Origin: Plantago major
Lineage: Eukaryota; Streptophyta; Magnoliopsida; Lamiales; Plantaginaceae
Direction: 5' to 3'
DNA: 64,000 nucleotides
Assembly (NCBI GenBank): GCA_026545765.1
Contig: CM048840.1
Location: forward strand, 51,894,580-51,958,579
Position numbers and translations under genes: made by a program. Position 1 is the stretch's first letter; every line of letters starts with the position of its first letter. The notes under the pieces were generated by a model. It saw only the letters and a program-made list of their open reading frames with translations. It ran no database searches and was not told where the DNA came from. This document shows, one piece after another, positions 33,084 to 45,680 of the stretch.

Positions 33084-34132
33084 TTGATAAATTATTAAAA
33101 TGAGTGAGTCTCCTAAGTGCCCGTTTAGTTTGAGGGGATTTTAGAGGGATTTTGGTCAAATACCCTTAATAATCTAGTTTGGTTGAGTTTATAATGGCCC
33201 GAAAAAATGGATTATTTGAAATAATCTAATTTCTCTAGCCCGAATTAAGCCCGTAAATTTGTACATAAATAATCCAATTTCAAATACCTCATAGAAGGAC
33301 GTATTTGATTTTGGATTATTTCATCCAGCGTGAAATGCCCAGTTTAATTAAAACTTCCAATTAATTACAAACATGCCATCCATGGCAGACAAAACCAAAA
33401 TCCATCAGACATTTCACAACTTCAACTAGGGTTTGTCTGAAGAAGAAGAAGAAAGCTGCCAGCCACCACCGTTATCTGCTTCGGTCGCCGGTCTTCGGTA
33501 GAAATTCCGGTAAGATCATCTATTCTCTTTTCTTTACTTGTCAATTGCTCACATCTCCACTGCATAGCTTAAATTCTTGACAAAATCAATTGACTCCATA
33601 TTCAAAGGGGATTAGTTTGCTCGTCCCGCCTATAGTGCTGAGATCTATACATCTGCATCTTGATTTTAGATTTACACGGACCTATTTTTCATTCTATCTG
33701 CGAGAATTTTCTCAAAACAGCATGCCCTTTTTTCCAAGTCCTTCACTCGCGCTTGTCTTGTTTGTGCTGTTCGTGTCTTTTATGTTTTTGTTGTGCTGTT
33801 CGTGAACCCTATCAGTGTGTGATGTTCATGAACCCTATCAGTGTGTGATGTTCGTGTCTTTTTTGTTTGTGATGTGCTGTTCGTGAACCCTATCAGTGTG
33901 TGATGTTCGTGTCTTGTTTGTGCGATATGCCTGTATGATATTGCAAATGTTATGCTCCTTTCTTTAGCTTACTTGCTGCTGCTTTTACTTTATACATTTG
34001 TTTTTGGAGCAATGCTGCTTTTTTTTTTTTTTTTTTTTTTTTTTTTTGTTGTTGTACACAAGTTTGTTTGCATACACATGACACACTTACTGATTCATTT
34101 CTGAAATGAATTTTATTTGTATAGTACTGTCC
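33084..34132 (+). promoter_or_regulatory. 5' region of the HARBI1-like gene
   Basis: No coding exon was found. A leader-like stretch around 33420-33512 (TAGGGTTTGTCTGAAGAAGAAG ... AATTCCG) ends in a good donor (GTAAGATC at 33510), and an acceptor TTGTATAG stands at about 34124 just before the ATG, so a 5' UTR intron is likely. The intron contains repeats of CGTGAACCCTATCAGTGTG (33799-33905) and a T27 run at 34019-34047. The upstream part (33117-33340) was not identified. Confidence 0.45.
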
Positions 34133-34443
34133 ATGGACAATCACAGTGAAAATGTACGAGCGTTTATTCTCAAGCAGCTATGCTTAGTTTGCGTGTTGAC
34201 ATGGTATTACATTACACGTGTCCGTCCACGTTTCCCTCGTACCCGTGAACCTATACGATATAGTATTAAGAGGAAGAAGCATGAACAAAAAGTCTACCTT
34301 AAATGACTTACTCAAATGAAGGATGTTGATTGTAAGAATGTTCTCCGAATGAACAAACAAACATTCCGGGAATTCGTTGCTTTGTTACGAAATCGTGTGG
34401 GTTTAGATGACAGCAAGTATGTCTCCATTGAAGAGAAAGTTGT
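34133..34443 (+). pseudogene. HARBI1/ALP1-like (PIF/Harbinger transposase-derived) gene, 5' fragment
   Basis: Starts MDNHSENVRAF and runs in one frame to the retroelement at 34444. It contains WYYITRVRPRFPRTREP, then KDVDCKNVLRMNKQTF and FVALLRNRVGLDD...VSIEEKV. The last part is the typical N-terminal region of plant HARBI1/ALP1-like proteins, just ahead of the nuclease domain. One in-frame TGA (34304-34306) stands where an Arg codon would fit. The rest of the gene would lie beyond element II, outside the window. Either a transposon remnant or a domesticated host gene is possible. Confidence 0.65.
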
Positions 34444-35921
34444 TGTTGGTCCAGATAACGGCAAAGTAAAAGACTAGAGGGGGGGGGGGGGTGAATAGTC
34501 TTTTCAAACTTTTGTCGATAAAACAGTTTCTCAGAAAGTTGAGTAACTTTCTGTTACTTATAATCATAATAGCGGAAGTCTTTCTGATAAGTGCACGTGC
34601 TCAACAAGCTAGTAAAGTGTGTAAGTTACTTTGCAAGTAAGTAAAGGCAGAAAGTAAGTGCAGAAAGTAAATAACACAGTAGCTTTATAGTGGTATCTGA
34701 AGGTGGCGTAATCCTTCAACTAATCCACTTCGGCCTTCTCAGACCTAGAATCCACTAAGACAGATAATTGAGTTCACCTTACAAATATCTTCTCTTGATT
34801 CCTAAATACACTAGGTTCCCAACCAAGTGTTCCCCCTGAGTTCTTCCCCGGCTTTCCCAGCCAAGTACTTCCTCTACTCAGAATTCCCTGAGTTATTCCC
34901 CGGCTTTCCCAGCCAAGTACTTCCTCTACTCAGAACCTTTCTTGGAGTTATTCCTTAGTTTTCCAAACTAAGTACTTCCTCTACTCCACGCCTTTTCTGG
35001 TGTTGGTTAAGAAGAGTTTGTCTGATTGGGAGATTAATAACTTCCACAGTTATGTAATACTACCTTCTGAAACAAGAGTCACTTAACACACTCTATGTTC
35101 TTCTTTCAGGAGAATGAATATCTTAGCAAGTCGCAACAGTGTTTTAATTCAACTCCTTCACAACAAATATAGCTTGTAAAGGATTAGGGCACTTAGAACT
35201 TTCTTGCTACTTAGAATCAAGAGCTTGGTCGCAACTGTAATCTTTGAGTAAGTAGAGAAGGCTTGTATGCTTGAGTGTAGGATATGAAATTCAGTCATTC
35301 AAGCCTGTGTTTTCAAGCATTCTAAGTGGTGATATTTATAGGTGAAAATCAAGCCGTTTGAATTATTATCCGATAGGCTATTGAGATTCAAACTACAAAC
35401 CATCCGTTGATAGTACCACAGAACTTTTGTCTCTTTGTTCAGAGATAAAGCTTTTGGTCAGCGAGTTCTACAATGGCATTAAATGCACTGTACTATCTTT
35501 TGTCCTGTTGTGCCAATGGAACTATGCACGCTGTCTGAGGCTGTGCACGTCGCTATCAGAAACCCCAAGCCTTTCAGAAACTATGGAAAACATTGTTTCT
35601 TTCATAAACATTGTTTACACTAAGTTATCTTTTGCATAAGGTTTCTGAGGCACAATTCCTTAGTCTTTGATAATCTTGTGTAGTCTTCATATCTTCAGAT
35701 AGTTGAGCTTTTTCTGCTGGATGCCTTCTTCTTGGTCTTCTTTAAAGATATAAAATTATATTCAGAGACCTAACATCCTATACAAGATTTACTAGACTAA
35801 TCATACTAAGTTTACTTCCTCTTTTACAATGTTCAAGTGAACCAAGAGTACTAGATACCTTTTTGAACTAAGGTAAGTCATTATGGTGTACTAATCAAAA
35901 CTAAACATATATTTCCTAACA
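34444..35921 (-). repeat. 3' LTR of element II
   Basis: On the minus strand it starts TGTTAGGAAATATATG (35921) and ends GGACCAACA (34444), 1478 bp. It has a TATA box at 35340-35333 and a run of 13 G (plus strand) at 34479-34491 near the end. Confidence 0.9.
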
Positions 35922-35926
35922 AATTT

Positions 35927-35936
35927 CCCCCTTTTT
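35927..35936 (-). other. Polypurine tract of element II
   Basis: AAAAAGGGGG on the minus strand, separated from the LTR start by GAAATT-like bases. GATCAAAAAGGGGGAAATT directly before TGTTAGG is the classic arrangement in SIRE/Maximus elements. Confidence 0.85.
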
Positions 35937-36282
35937 GATCAGTCACCTATGACTACCTTTAAAAACTTATTACAACTTTGGATGAGGAAACAATCAGCCA
36001 CTTAAACATTTCTTATGATTTATGATTCTTTTATTTAAGTGCAGAAAGTAAGACATCAACCAAATCACAAGGTGTGATCTTTGCTGACAACTTATCTTTT
36101 CATTAGAGAGTATCTGAGAGTAGGTTCATCTGATAATAATTACAAAGTAAGTGCAGATAACTTTTACAAGAAAATTAAACATTAAGTACAATCAGCAAAA
36201 ATCAAAAGATTACATAGCTTAGTAGGACAACAGGAAATTCCAAGTTCCAAGTGAACATCCTAACTAGCTGGCCTTCAAATCT

Positions 36283-39200
36283 TCATTCCTTTAGAAACTC
36301 CAAATTACCATATTTCAGGCAGTCTTCAGTGTATTCCTTTAGAATGGTCCTCACCCTCATTTGACAATCTCTGGAGGCAACACATGTTTCTTTATAGGGT
36401 TTATCAGTAAGTCCTGTGGTTATTCCTTTTATCCACAGAAACTTCCTCCATTTCCAGTAGTTAAACAACTGTTCTTCAGTGGGCTTGTAATAATCATATA
36501 TCTCTCTGAGATATTCCATGTCTCCTTCAAATTCCTCTTTGGTCATGTAGAATGATTCAAAGGGCTCCACTTGCAGTTTGTTCCTTTTTCCAGATTCATC
36601 TTCAAATGTGTGCACATCCTCTGGCCTGATGTAAGGGCATTCTTTGGAGAGATCCTGTCTGGCATTCTGTCTGACTTCAAATTCAAAGTCAAGTCAGATC
36701 TTGATTATCTCAGAAGGCATTTTTTTTTTGATATTTTGTCTTTCTTTCTCCATGCCATCAGTTGTTGGTAAATTGGTTCTGGAATCCCATTTCCATTGGC
36801 AAGCAAGTACTTGAGTTCCATTATCCAGTAGCCATTCTTGTGAACTTTGATGCAGTTCCAGACAGAGGGCTGATCATTGCTAGTCTTCACGTATTCTATT
36901 CTAGCATCCTCAGGCCTTGGAGGAAGGTTTCTTCCAAACTTGATGTCTCTGTCCCTCTTCCTTCTCTGTTTGGAATTCAGGCCCTTTTGTGAGAGGTCAA
37001 TTGAGGATCCACCTTTCTAGATGTACTTGGTTTCTCCAGAAGGTTTTCTAGCCTGAAGAGGCTTTGTAGCTATAGGAGCAGAAGAGCTGATTCTCTTGTG
37101 ATGAGTTTCCTTGTGCTCATCATCATCATCATTGTCTTTCTCAAAAGTTTCAGTACCTTTGTAGCTTTCTGGAGAAAATTTTCTTTTCTTTTCAGAGATT
37201 TCTCCTTCTTCTTCTTCTTCTTCTTCTTCTGAAACTCCCTTTCTTTTGTCACTCGAGCTCTTGGAAGCTGGAGGTGGCAAGGCAGTTGTTTGAGAGGTCT
37301 TTACCTGGGACCTTGTTGTTACTCTTTCCAGAGTAAGGGGTTGTTCCTGGTACATCTTTTCCTTACCCTTTCCTTTGGACTTAGCTTATTTCTGTACTTT
37401 ATGGAATACCTTCTCTCCCCTCTTAGTCATAGAGGACTGATCAAAACGAGCCAAGAGATTAAAATAAGAGTCAGAGAGTGACTCAAAGTTCTTTTGCATC
37501 AGAGAGTAGTTGCTTGTGAGTCTTCTAAGCTCACTTCTGAGGTTTTCATTCTGCTAATATAGTCCATGCTCTCTGTCTGTAAGAGTAGAAACCTCAGCAC
37601 CACATTCTGGATCTTGGTGGTGGTAGTATCAGCAAGATTATAGGCCTTCTGAGCAATCCTGCTGTCTGAATCTTGGACTAATCCCAGATCTTTCTGAGAA
37701 AGTACTAAGTTGCTAGTTCTCTGAGCAATCACCTCAGCAAACTTGGTGAAGTTTTGTGGCACACACTCAGTTACTTCCTTGTTTTGAGCCTCTAGTTCCT
37801 TCCTTATTCTGAGCAGTTCTTTGAAACTGTTCTCTGTGTCAGCAGTAGGAGTAGGAACTTCTGGAAAGTTTGTGGGAGCCAGAATGTGTTTCTTCAGATA
37901 AGGAATATCTGAGAATTTAACTTTTGAGGGAGTATTTCCTTCATCCCCGAATCCAACGACCATTTCTTGCTTGGATTTCCTTTTGCTGCTTGAGTGCCTC
38001 AGTGTCCTTAGCTTTTATTTCCTCAGCAAATAGCTGGGCATCAAGTCTTATGCGCTTTTGTTCAGCAAGGGTTTCTGCCTCCTTGCGATTTAGGTCATCA
38101 ATCTTATGTAGATTGTCCTGTATGTTAATAATGTGGTTTTTCAGTGCCAGACGCAACGAATTTGCCTCTTCCACCATCTCTTGTAGATTTGCAAGAGTTT
38201 GTGAAGTTTCTAGGACTTTCTGGGCTACGAAATCATCTTTTCTGGCGTCAGAATCACTTTTCTGAGATGGTGAGGGCTTGGATGATCTCTGAGGAGATGG
38301 GGAGTTTTTCCTTTCTGAAGGATTTTCAACGACAGAGTTTTTCTTTGATCCAGTGATCCCTCCAGCACCAGATGGTGCATCATCATCCTCATCATTCCTG
38401 GAATCATCTTTCTTTTCAGAAGACTTTGGAGACTTGGGCATCTTTATATCGTTTTCATCCATCTCCTCATCAGAGTCTAAATTGATGATATCATCAATTC
38501 TAATTGTTTTACTGTCCACCGCCTCTTGCTCAGCAGGAGTAGATGCAAACGTTGGTGGGAGGTTGGGATCAGTAGCAATCTTGAACCTTGTAGCTCGACT
38601 CTGTGACTTAAAGTTTCTAATCAACTTGCGTTCAACATGTTCAACAAATCTCTTATCCACTAAGGTAGCGAATTCTTCAATTTCCGTGGGAATGAGATTG
38701 TTGACATATTCTTCGATCTGTTCAGCCCATACCCTCTTGATTGGATCGCTCAAAAATTTAATGAGGGACATAATATTTGTCCTTATGAGTCTTTGCCATC
38801 TTCTGTATCCAAGGATCATCTGAGGGAGGGCATTTTTCAAGAACAGATCCAAGAGACCCTTATCAGAAAGAGTTGCCAGCTGAAAGCTTTCGGCAGTGGT
38901 CTCTTGCTGAGCCTGGAAGACAAAGAGGTTTTGATTAAGAATCAAAATCCTTAAAAATTCTGAGTTAAATGGATTCACAAATTTTGAGTTACCTGTGTCA
39001 CAACAGCAGGTTCATTTTTTCTGAATCTTCGAGGCATCAGCATCCTCAGATACTTTAACTTTAGAAGGAGCCTTGGTGGCCTCCTTTTCTTCTTTGTATT
39101 TCAGAGCCTGAGAATTAGAAGAGATATTTAACTTAGAAAGTTGTTAAAGAAAGATGCTTCTTATGGTACTGAGAATGAGTGTTAAGTACCTTTGCAGAAA

Positions 39201-41428
39201 GAGGCTTAGACAATTGCTTCTCAGAGACTTTGGGACTCTCTGGCATCATTTCTAATGATGGCTTTGAAGGCTCATCAACTTTCTCTGCTTGAGGGGACTT
39301 TGATGTCTCAGCCTCAGCAACTTCTACTTCTTCATGAGCCTGAAAGTAGAGTTTGTTAAATACTTTTGAAGAGATGTTTTTCGGAGAATTGAACATGTTA
39401 TAGATCTTTCTGATGACTACCTTCTCAGCAGAAGGCTCATGTTCAAGTTTGTCAGAGTCTTGAATAGACTCTTCCTTCTCCTTTGGTGAATTTGGCTTTT
39501 CACCATGTCTTTTCTCAGTTTGAGCCTATAGGAAACAAGCATAGATTATGAGTACTATGTTAAACACAGTTCGAACGTGGTTCTCGAAATCAATATACAC
39601 AATGCGGGCTCGATTTCCATGAAATGAGGTTGAAGGAACCTCTTTTTCAGTTTCTAAGGCATGTGTTTTAGCCTCCTCTGGGATTCTTGTTTCTTGAATG
39701 GCCTGTAATGAAGATAAGTGTCATTCGGTTACAAGAAGACATACACAGAAAATATTTTACATGTAGAGAATTAAACCATTCATATACCTGAGCAACGTCA
39801 GACTGAGTGGTTTCTGGAACATGTGGTCGGTCTGTGAGTTGTTCGAGTTGTTCTATGACTATATCTTCAAGGGAAGTTTCAGGCACTTCGTGCCTTTCCA
39901 CTGAGTGAACTATCCCTTGATGTTCTTGGAATACTTCTTCCACTACAGTGTTGTGTTCCGCAACGTCATCTTTCTGACGCATCTCTACAACTCTTAATAC
40001 AGTTTCTTCTTCCAGAAATGTAGAGCTTCGTGGTCGTTGCGGTTGTTGTTCTTGTGGAGATCTTGATTTTGATGGGGACGCATCATCAGGGTTATTAAGT
40101 TGTATATCCCCAACAACCTTTGCCATAGTAGCATCAATATCCACTAAAGGACCTTCAGAGATGTTTTTCAGAGAGATTGGTCCTTGTATAGTATTTTCTC
40201 CGCACCTGGTTGCTATTTCATCAACCATTGATGCAGGAGTATCTCTAGCAATCACATCCTCTATGAGGAGGAGCCCATGTGTAGGTCTGCTAGTTCCATA
40301 GCAGGGGCCTCCTTGGTTTCATCTACCCTCTTGTCAGCAAGAGTGGTATCTCCATCAGCAGGAGATGTGGTCTGTGTAGGGACTGAGGTTTCTTTAGCAA
40401 CAGGTGCAACAACATGTTCAAAGAGAACTGTTTGTTCACTGCTTTCTGAGGCGTTAGTCTTCTTTCTGCCTCCAGTTCTACGTCTCTTGGAGGGCACTAA
40501 TGGTGCTTCAGAGACTCCTTCTGATGCCCTTTTCTTTTGTCTGTTATTGAAATTAAGTCTACACACGAAATGACCATATGCAACTTGCACTTTCTCTCTG
40601 AGCACTACACCAAAGTACTCCAGAATGTAACAGATCTTCAGACTGAAAGAAATGGTCATCAGAGGTTCAGCATGACCACGGATGATTGTGGCTTCAAAGG
40701 ACTTGATGTTCTCAGCGAACTTCTTCCAGATATACCTCCCACAATTGAAGGGAGTTGTCCTTTCGCTCAAGGTATACATATGGGCAAGAGTACCCCATAT
40801 CTCCAGAGACACCTTGTCAGCCCCTCCTTTCTTTTCAAAACATCATGCAAGATCGCATGAGCAGTTCGAGTTCAGTGACATGTTATCTGTGCATGTTCAC
40901 AATGTCGAATGTTTCAGAAACATCCACGTTGTCCTCATTTTCTGGATCCATATTATTTAAATAGAAGTCGTCAATGGCCTCCTTGGACACGTCTATCTGA
41001 TGTTCACCACCAGAGTTTGGAAGTCCAAACAATTGACAAAAGGTTTCTTCATCAAGACATATCTCTATGTTTTGAACTTTCGAAGTAATTGACATCCTTT
41101 CGGAGCCAATCTCGGTTGTTACCGCGGAATTATTGCAGAATTCCAAAACATCCATATAGGATGTGAAAGAGGGTTTTATATAACAGAACTGCTTGATTCC
41201 TACTTTTTCAAGTAGTTCAAGCCCTCTTCTCGCTTCTGCTTGGTTGAGTGAAGCTCCAAGCAAGTATTCATCAACTAGTACTCCTCCCCAAAGTACCTTG
41301 GGTCTGGTATTCCACATACTTGGGTTGAAAATTCCAGTTACCTTCTTTTCCTTGATGGTAAAAGTTTGCTTTACAGCAGTTCCAGAGGATGAGACTTGGG
41401 ATTTTGAAGCTGCTCTTTTGGGTGCCAT
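36283..41428 (-). pseudogene. Intron-containing accessory gene of element II
   Basis: Starts MAPKRAASKSQVSSSGTA. Exon A 41428-39788, then small exons beginning at about 39707, 39523, 39348 and 39108, and the long last exon from 38912; each acceptor ends in AG followed by GCC/GCT, as in elements I and III. Conserved parts: FNPSMWNTRPKVLWGG, DVLEFCNNS, FNCGRYIWKKF, a basic segment KRRRTGGRKK, Pro/Glu-rich exon modules such as AQTEKRHGEKPNSPKEKEE, coiled coils, and the C-terminal domain (GYWIMELKYLLANGNG ... PFESFYMTKEEF). Several stops and frameshifts (for example near 40870, 40258, 37950 and 37015) inactivate this copy. A TATA-like GCTATATC lies about 205 bases upstream (41638-41631). Molecular function unknown. 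Confidence 0.7.
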
Positions 41429-42344
41429 CTCTTTGTATTTCTATAGAAATAGGGAATATAGAGATGAGAATCGTAGTCGGAATCGACAAGGATTTCTTTG
41501 AAGAAATCCTTAGCAGAGATTCAGACGGATTAGAGAGTTTTTGCAGAGAAGATTAGGAATGTTTTTGCTATTTTCGTACAAGTGATTTGTGGAATTAGGC
41601 AAAAGTATTTTTCTTTGCCAAATCCGCCTTGATATAGCAATGCAAGTACATGCGATACAGATGAATTATGTATGTATATTACTCACAGTTCTGCACAGGC
41701 GTGGTGAAAAGGCATTATTGCATTTAATGCAAGTGGGGTCAGTTACTTGGTTACTGCGTGAGTGGAGTTAGTGGACGCATCTTGGCCGTTAATTTCTGAA
41801 GGGTTGAGATTGAGTCTCAGAGCAATGATATCAATCAACACATGTAATTGTGCCCCATCAATGTAATTTGTCACAACTCGCCTAAGTGTCTTTCATTCTC
41901 AGAAACCTGTAACTAGTGGACAAAACTGGATTCAGAGATCATTAATTGATCGTCCAGTACTTGTTTCAAATATTTCACAAGAAAGGAAATTTTCAACACA
42001 AAAGAGATATTTGACATCTGATAGGAATTATCTTTTTGGTCAAAATATTCTTTTTGTGTTCCCCCTGGCTTAGATGTCTCATGGTTTCTGAATACCCATT
42101 TCAGAGACCTTTTCTAAGTGCCTTTTTCTACAATGCCTTAGATATTTGAATACACGTTTCAAGTATCTTTCTGAAATAGCAAATTGTCAAAGTTTTCGAC
42201 AACTGAGTTCCTATCTCGGTAGTTTCTTCCTTTTCTTATGTATCTCTTAGAAACCTGTAGATTCTTTTAATGCTTACATGAGTTCCCGTATTAGAAACCA
42301 ATTGACACCCTTGGAGCCTTTGATTAACTTATCAATAGAAAGTC
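41429..42344 (-). other. Spacer upstream of the accessory gene, element II
   Basis: Equivalent to 23330-24373 of element I. It has recurring TTTCTGAG/TATCTGAA-type motifs, a purine tract reading AGGGGGAACACA on the minus strand (about 42057-42068) and the TATA-like site at 41631-41638. No gene. Confidence 0.6.
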
Positions 42345-42722
42345 TCATGGTGTGGCAGGTTCTTCATCAATCACATAGTTCTTTCCTTCCTGTTTTGCAA
42401 TCAAGACTACTTTCTTTGAATCATTGTCAACCAATTTGCATAGGTTTGACTTGATCTTTACTGAGTACCCTTTGTCTGCCAATTGACTCATGCTTAGGAG
42501 ATTATATTTCAATCCCTCTGCATGTAGTACTTCAGTGATTATAAGAGCTCCAATCTTCAGATCACCAAAACCTATGGTTGAATTTTCATCTCCTCCAGCA
42601 AATCTAATAATTGGTCCTTTATCACATTCTCTGTAGTTAACCAGATTTGCTTTGTCTCCTGTAATGTGCTTCACATCCACTATCAAATGCCACTTCGGGT
42701 TCTTCCTCAGAGTGTTCTGCAC
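42345..42722 (-). pseudogene. Protease-region remnant of element II pol
   Basis: Begins with the Gln-Asn-Thr-Leu that opens protease in the other copies. It retains HITGDKANLVNYRECDKGP and LKYNLLSMSQLADKGYS, but the catalytic FDSGCGKHMTGD has become HLIVDVKHITGD through small changes. It then ends where the integrase should start. The remaining pol is deleted. Confidence 0.8.
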
Positions 42723-42740
42723 AAAATAGGAAACATGGAG

Positions 42741-45129
42741 TTAGGCTCTCATTCCAACAATGTAACCTTCTAGACTAAAGAATCACCCTATAGGAAGCCA
42801 TTTCTGAATGAACTTCCTTGGGGCATTCTTTTATCTTACTGGAATATAAAGAGGAATTTTAGGTAAATGACTAGTGTAACTATCATTTAAAACTATTTTC
42901 CTTCTTGGAGTGTTCCTTGGTGCTCATTTTGGTGCTTTCAGATACCTGTCAGGTTGCTGAGTTGACTTTTCAGCGAGCTCGGCTTTCCTTCTCAGATTCC
43001 TTCTAGCCCTGGTATTCAGAGTGATCGTAGCCTGTTCTTTCATCCACTTCTGACGATTGATATGCGCAATCCTAGCATTCATCCATCGTTCTTCCTCTTG
43101 TTTATATTGCTGAGCAAGTATCTTTCTGATGACTTTGTAGCCAATGCCATTTCGAGCACCTTTTGCTTTCTGAGATCTTCTCTCAATAGCTTCACTAGTC
43201 TTTGGATCATTATTTCTTCCGAAAAATGGTACATTGGGAAAATCGCCAGCTCCTGCAATTTTTCCTTTCCTAGAGACATAGCACTGTGGGTGATTGCACT
43301 TTTTAGTGCATGGTTTCTTTTCAAAAAACTTTTCCACAGTTTTCTTGGGGACTTGTTTTTCCCTCAAAGTTTGGTCGCAACAACTTTACCTTTGTCAGCA
43401 ACCTTAGCTTTCTGACCAATGCTATAGGTTGTTTGGGAACCACTTTATTGACCACTAACAAACGTCAACCTTTCATCACTCTTTTTCAGAGGGGAAGAAT
43501 TGCTTGTTTGTGTGTCAAGCCCAAATCCTCCCTTTTCTGAAGGATCTCTTAGGTAAGAGTGTACTTCAGTGAGAGTGTCACTCGCTTTGGCATTGGATTG
43601 GAAAGATAATTCTTTCTTCTTTAGTTCCTCATTCTCAAAAAGAAGGCTTTCACACTTCTTCTGGAGTAACTCCATAGCCTCAGAATGCAACTTTTTGGTC
43701 TCGTCTATCTGAGCCTTTACGAATGCATTTTCTGCATCCTTAGTGTCAGAAAGTCGTTGTAAATGCGAACACTCGGTTTCAAGAGACTCTTTTTCTGTTT
43801 CAAGAATTTTGGTTCTAGATCGAGCAACCAAGAATTCTCTTTCATAAAGATCTAACTCCCTTCTGAGATTTTCTAGATCCTTGATTCCTTCCTCATCACT
43901 CTCATAATTAATGAACCGTGAAATGTTGGTTACCTCATCATCAGCCATAAGACATGGCTCAAGGTTAGAGTAATCTGAGTAGATTTCCTCAGCAGCTCCA
44001 CACATTTCATTCTTCCTTTGACCAAAGTCAAATACTTCGTGAGTGTAGGCACACAATTCTAGTGATGGTAGCTTTGACTCATCAGAATCGTCGTCGTCAG
44101 AATCTGAATCAAGATCAAGTGCATCCAGTTGGATTTCGATCTTCTTTCTTTCTTCAGAAAGCATAGCTCTCTGGTTTCTCTTGAAGTTACTCCTATCCTT
44201 TTTGTCACCTGTCTTGAACTTGTCCAGAACAGGACAGTCCAGTTTGAAGTGACCAAGTTTCTGATCATAGAAACAAATATCGTTTTCGATTTCTGTAACC
44301 TCAGTACATGATGCTTTCTAACCAGGTTTATTCAGAGAGTTGGTCAATTGCATATTCTTGTACTGGTGATAGTTAGGGCCTAGATGCTTTTTCAGCTTCT
44401 CTTTGATTTTTCTTCTCTCAATCTCCTGTCTAACATATTTGCTCATTTGCTTTACTGCAAGAGCTTCTTCGTTAGTGGATTCTTTGGTAATCTTCTTCTC
44501 AGAAGTACCTTGTGTTACTAGAGCAACACTGCGAGCTTGCTGATCAGCTATTTGTCCTCTCTGAGAGGTTTCATAGTTGAGAGTGGCTAGATGAGAGAAT
44601 AATTCCGTTGGAGTGATATTTGGCATTCCTTGGTTGAAATAAAAGTACTGAGTATGTTCAAAGTTGTGATTTAAGCTCCTTACGATAGTCTTCACCTTTT
44701 CGGCGTTAGAATATCTTTCACTTTCACCAAGTGCAGCAATTTCAATTATCAACGTTGTAAACCAAAAATCAAGTTGTTCAAGGGTTTCTGAAGGCCCTTG
44801 TTTAAAATTCTAGAATTTTAATTTCAGAACTTCGAACTTGTTTTCCTTGGTTTTCTGAGAGCCGGCACAAATTTGTTCAACTAGTTGCCAGGCTTCTTTC
44901 GCCGATTTTGCACACCACAGTTTACATTATATGTGGTCTGGAGTAGAACGAATAATGATGTTTCGAGCTTGACCATCCAGTCTATTTCTCTTGAAAACTT
45001 CCGATGTCCAGAGTTATCTGGTTTTTTCTTCCAAAGTTACCTGACCAGTAGCTCTCCCACTTGTAGAAGTTTCTGAAGTGGATGTTCTTCTGGCAGAATC
45101 TTCATCTCTTCCATCAGAGACATCAGTGA
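42741..45129 (-). pseudogene. gag of element II, partial
   Basis: Covers the gag core (LGESERYSNAEKVKTIVRSL), the zinc knuckle with its second Cys lost (CFYDQKLGHFKLDC), the long coiled-coil tail and the motif ASDTLTEVHSYLRDPSEK. It ends at a TAA (42743-42741) located as in the other copies. Several stops and frameshifts occur (about 44320, 43445, 43370, 42924). The N-terminus is cut off by element IV. Confidence 0.85.
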
Positions 45130-45680
45130 TGTTAGGAATATCTGTTTAGATTTTGATCAGCAACCTAATGACTTATCTTAGCTCAGAAACGTGATTAGTA
45201 CTCTTAGTTCACTTGAACACTATAAAAGAGAAAACTCACTGAGTATGATAGTCTAGCAAATCTTGTATAGGATGTTAGGTCTCGAAATGTAATTTTTATT
45301 TTCTGAAGAAGACCAAGAAGAAGGCATCCAGCAGGAAAAGATCAACGGATTTGAAGATTTGAAGACTGCACAAGATTGCTGAAGACAATGGTTTTCCAGA
45401 AACCTATGACCAGATATCTTGGAGAAACAAGTGTTTCAAAACACACGAGTTGCAAAAGATATCTGAGAATAAAAGGTTTCTGAGACGAGGAAAGTGCCCA
45501 CAGATATCTACACTCAGATACCTTGGACATAAAATATGCTTCTGAAAAAGAAACATATTATAACAAGTTGTTCAAACAAGTGGTATCTGGAGCTATGACG
45601 ATCTCTGGAAAAGAACGTGCAAAGCCTCAGAAAGCTTGCATAGTTCCGTTGGCACTACAGGACAAAATATAGTACAGTGC
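45130..45680 (+). mobile_element. Element IV, first part of its 5' LTR
   Basis: Starts TGTTAGGAATATCTGTTTAG at 45130 inside the gag of element II. It stops at 45680 (…GTACAGTGC), where element III begins, and continues at 58318 (AGTGCATTAAATGC). The LTR of element II reads straight through the same motif (GTACAGTGCATTTAATGC), which confirms the join. Confidence 0.9.

Larger units (their letters stand above)
34444..45129 (-). mobile_element. Element II: Sirevirus-like element, pol deleted, cut by element IV
   Basis: Read on the minus strand: gag (45129-42741), a protease-region remnant (42722-42345), a spacer, the intron-containing accessory gene (41428-36283), polypurine tract (35936-35927) and 3' LTR (35921-34444). 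Integrase, RT and RNase H are missing between the protease remnant and the spacer. Element IV inserted in gag at 45130, so the 5' part of gag, the primer site and the 5' LTR lie outside the window. It interrupts the HARBI1-like gene. Confidence 0.85.
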
